Positions 5,391 to 6,025 of a stretch of 6,025 nt of DNA are shown in pieces. Position 1 is the stretch's first letter. Each line of letters starts with the position of its first letter. The stretch is from Polaromonas sp. (lineage in GTDB: Bacteria; Pseudomonadota; Gammaproteobacteria; Burkholderiales; Burkholderiaceae_C), in NCBI GenBank assembly GCA_014376885.1, contig JACMQR010000305.1, forward strand, positions 1-6,025. Reading direction: 5' to 3'. The position numbers were made by a program, and so were the translations under genes. Below the pieces are notes generated by a model. The model saw only the letters and a list, made by a program, of their open reading frames with translations, was not told the DNA's origin and did no database searches.

Positions 5391-6025
5391 GTGAACCAAT
5401 TCGACAAAAAATCCCAGGCCTGGTCGGCCCTGTTTTCCGAGCCGATGAGCGACCTGGTCAAACGCTACACCTCCAGCGTGTTTTTCGACCAGCGCCTCTG
5501 GCAGGCTGACATTGCCGGCTCCCTGGCCCATGCCGACATGCTGGCCGCGCAAAAAATCATCGCCCCCGGCGACCATGAAGCCATCAAGACCGGCATGGCG
5601 CAGATCACGCAGGAGATTGAATCTGGCGCTTTTCAATGGAAGCTCGACCTGGAGGATGTGCATCTGAACATCGAGGCGCGACTGACCCAGCTGGTCGGCG
5701 ACCCGGGCAAGCGGTTGCACACCGGCCGCTCGCGCAACGACCAGGTGGCAACCGACGTGCGCCTGTGGCTGCGCGGCGAGATCGACCTGATCGGCGGCCT
5801 GCTGATTGATCTGCAAAAAGCGCTGGTCGAGATTGCCGAAAAAAACGTCGAGGTCATCCTGCCCGGCTTCACCCACCTGCAGGTCGCCCAGCCGGTGAGC
5901 TTTGGCCACCACATGCTGGCCTACGTGGAGATGTTCTCTAGAGACGCCGAGCGCATGGGGGAGGTGCGCCGGCGCGTCAACCGCCTGCCGCTGGGCGCGG
6001 CCGCGCTGGCCGGCACCAGCTACCC
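5391..6025 (+). CDS. argH: Argininosuccinate lyase, N-terminal part (cut by window edge)
   Basis: ArgH cleaves argininosuccinate to arginine and fumarate, the last step of arginine biosynthesis, as a cytoplasmic homotetramer. About 211 of roughly 460-480 residues are visible. Family motifs seen: [14 protein letters not shown] near the N-terminus, [13 protein letters not shown] (86-98), [13 protein letters not shown] (110-122) and [18 protein letters not shown] (157-174) with the conserved THLQ His162. Then comes [18 protein letters not shown] at the window edge. The fumarase-superfamily signature loop (GSS..P.K.N) lies beyond the window. The preferred start is GTG at 5391, which gives [11 protein letters not shown], the N-terminus usual for betaproteobacterial ArgH as I recall it. 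The upstream AAGAAAG is only a weak Shine-Dalgarno. An in-frame ATG at 5298 would add 31 Pro/Ala/Arg-rich residues foreign to the family. The gene is divergent from the sensor kinase. All visible residues look intact. Confidence 0.95.
   Translation, partial: MNQFDKKSQAWSALFSEPMSDLVKRYTSSVFFDQRLWQADIAGSLAHADMLAAQKIIAPGDHEAIKTGMAQITQEIESGAFQWKLDLEDVHLNIEARLTQLVGDPGKRLHTGRSRNDQVATDVRLWLRGEIDLIGGLLIDLQKALVEIAEKNVEVILPGFTHLQVAQPVSFGHHMLAYVEMFSRDAERMGEVRRRVNRLPLGAAALAGTSY

Overview
The window is about 6 kb of GC-rich chromosomal DNA, most likely from a betaproteobacterium of the order Burkholderiales. A Comamonadaceae member such as a Polaromonas or Rhodoferax relative fits best. This placement is an inference from protein similarity recalled by eye (the argininosuccinate lyase N-terminus, CheR and the AlgZ/AlgR-type pair) and from base composition. 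No search was run. Coding density is high, and no phage, insertion-sequence or CRISPR signature is visible.

Reading from left to right, four whole genes and one partial gene lie on the minus strand, and one partial gene lies on the plus strand. (1) 1-338: N-terminal part of a CheR chemotaxis methyltransferase, cut by the window edge. (2) 476-1675: a degenerate EAL plus HDOD signalling protein. (3) 1676-1998: a non-coding stretch of 323 bases with a CAGG tetramer run and a nine-unit TTGGG/TTGGA pentamer array. (4) 1999-3171: an AI-2E/PerM-family membrane permease. (5) 3172-3379: a non-coding stretch with a second pentamer array, six perfect copies of GTGCC plus one imperfect copy. (6) 3380-4123: a LytTR-type response regulator resembling AlgR. 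(7) 4120-5211: its membrane-bound LytS/AlgZ-type sensor kinase, overlapping the regulator by four bases. (8) 5212-5390: a divergent intergenic region. (9) 5391-6025: the N-terminal half of argininosuccinate lyase (argH) on the plus strand, cut by the window edge.

The kinase and regulator are almost certainly co-transcribed and translationally coupled, and they form one two-component system. Divergent argH next to algZ-algR is a known arrangement in pseudomonads. There hemC follows algR, but here the next gene is a permease. The permease and the HDOD gene each have their own leader, and each leader carries a short tandem repeat. The HDOD protein sits directly upstream of cheR on the same strand, which suggests motility or chemotaxis signalling.

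I do not see a convincing new multi-gene system. The most interesting point is the presence of two unrelated pentanucleotide arrays, each in the upstream region of a neighbouring minus-strand gene, within about 1.4 kb of each other. These are candidates for copy-number variation between strains.
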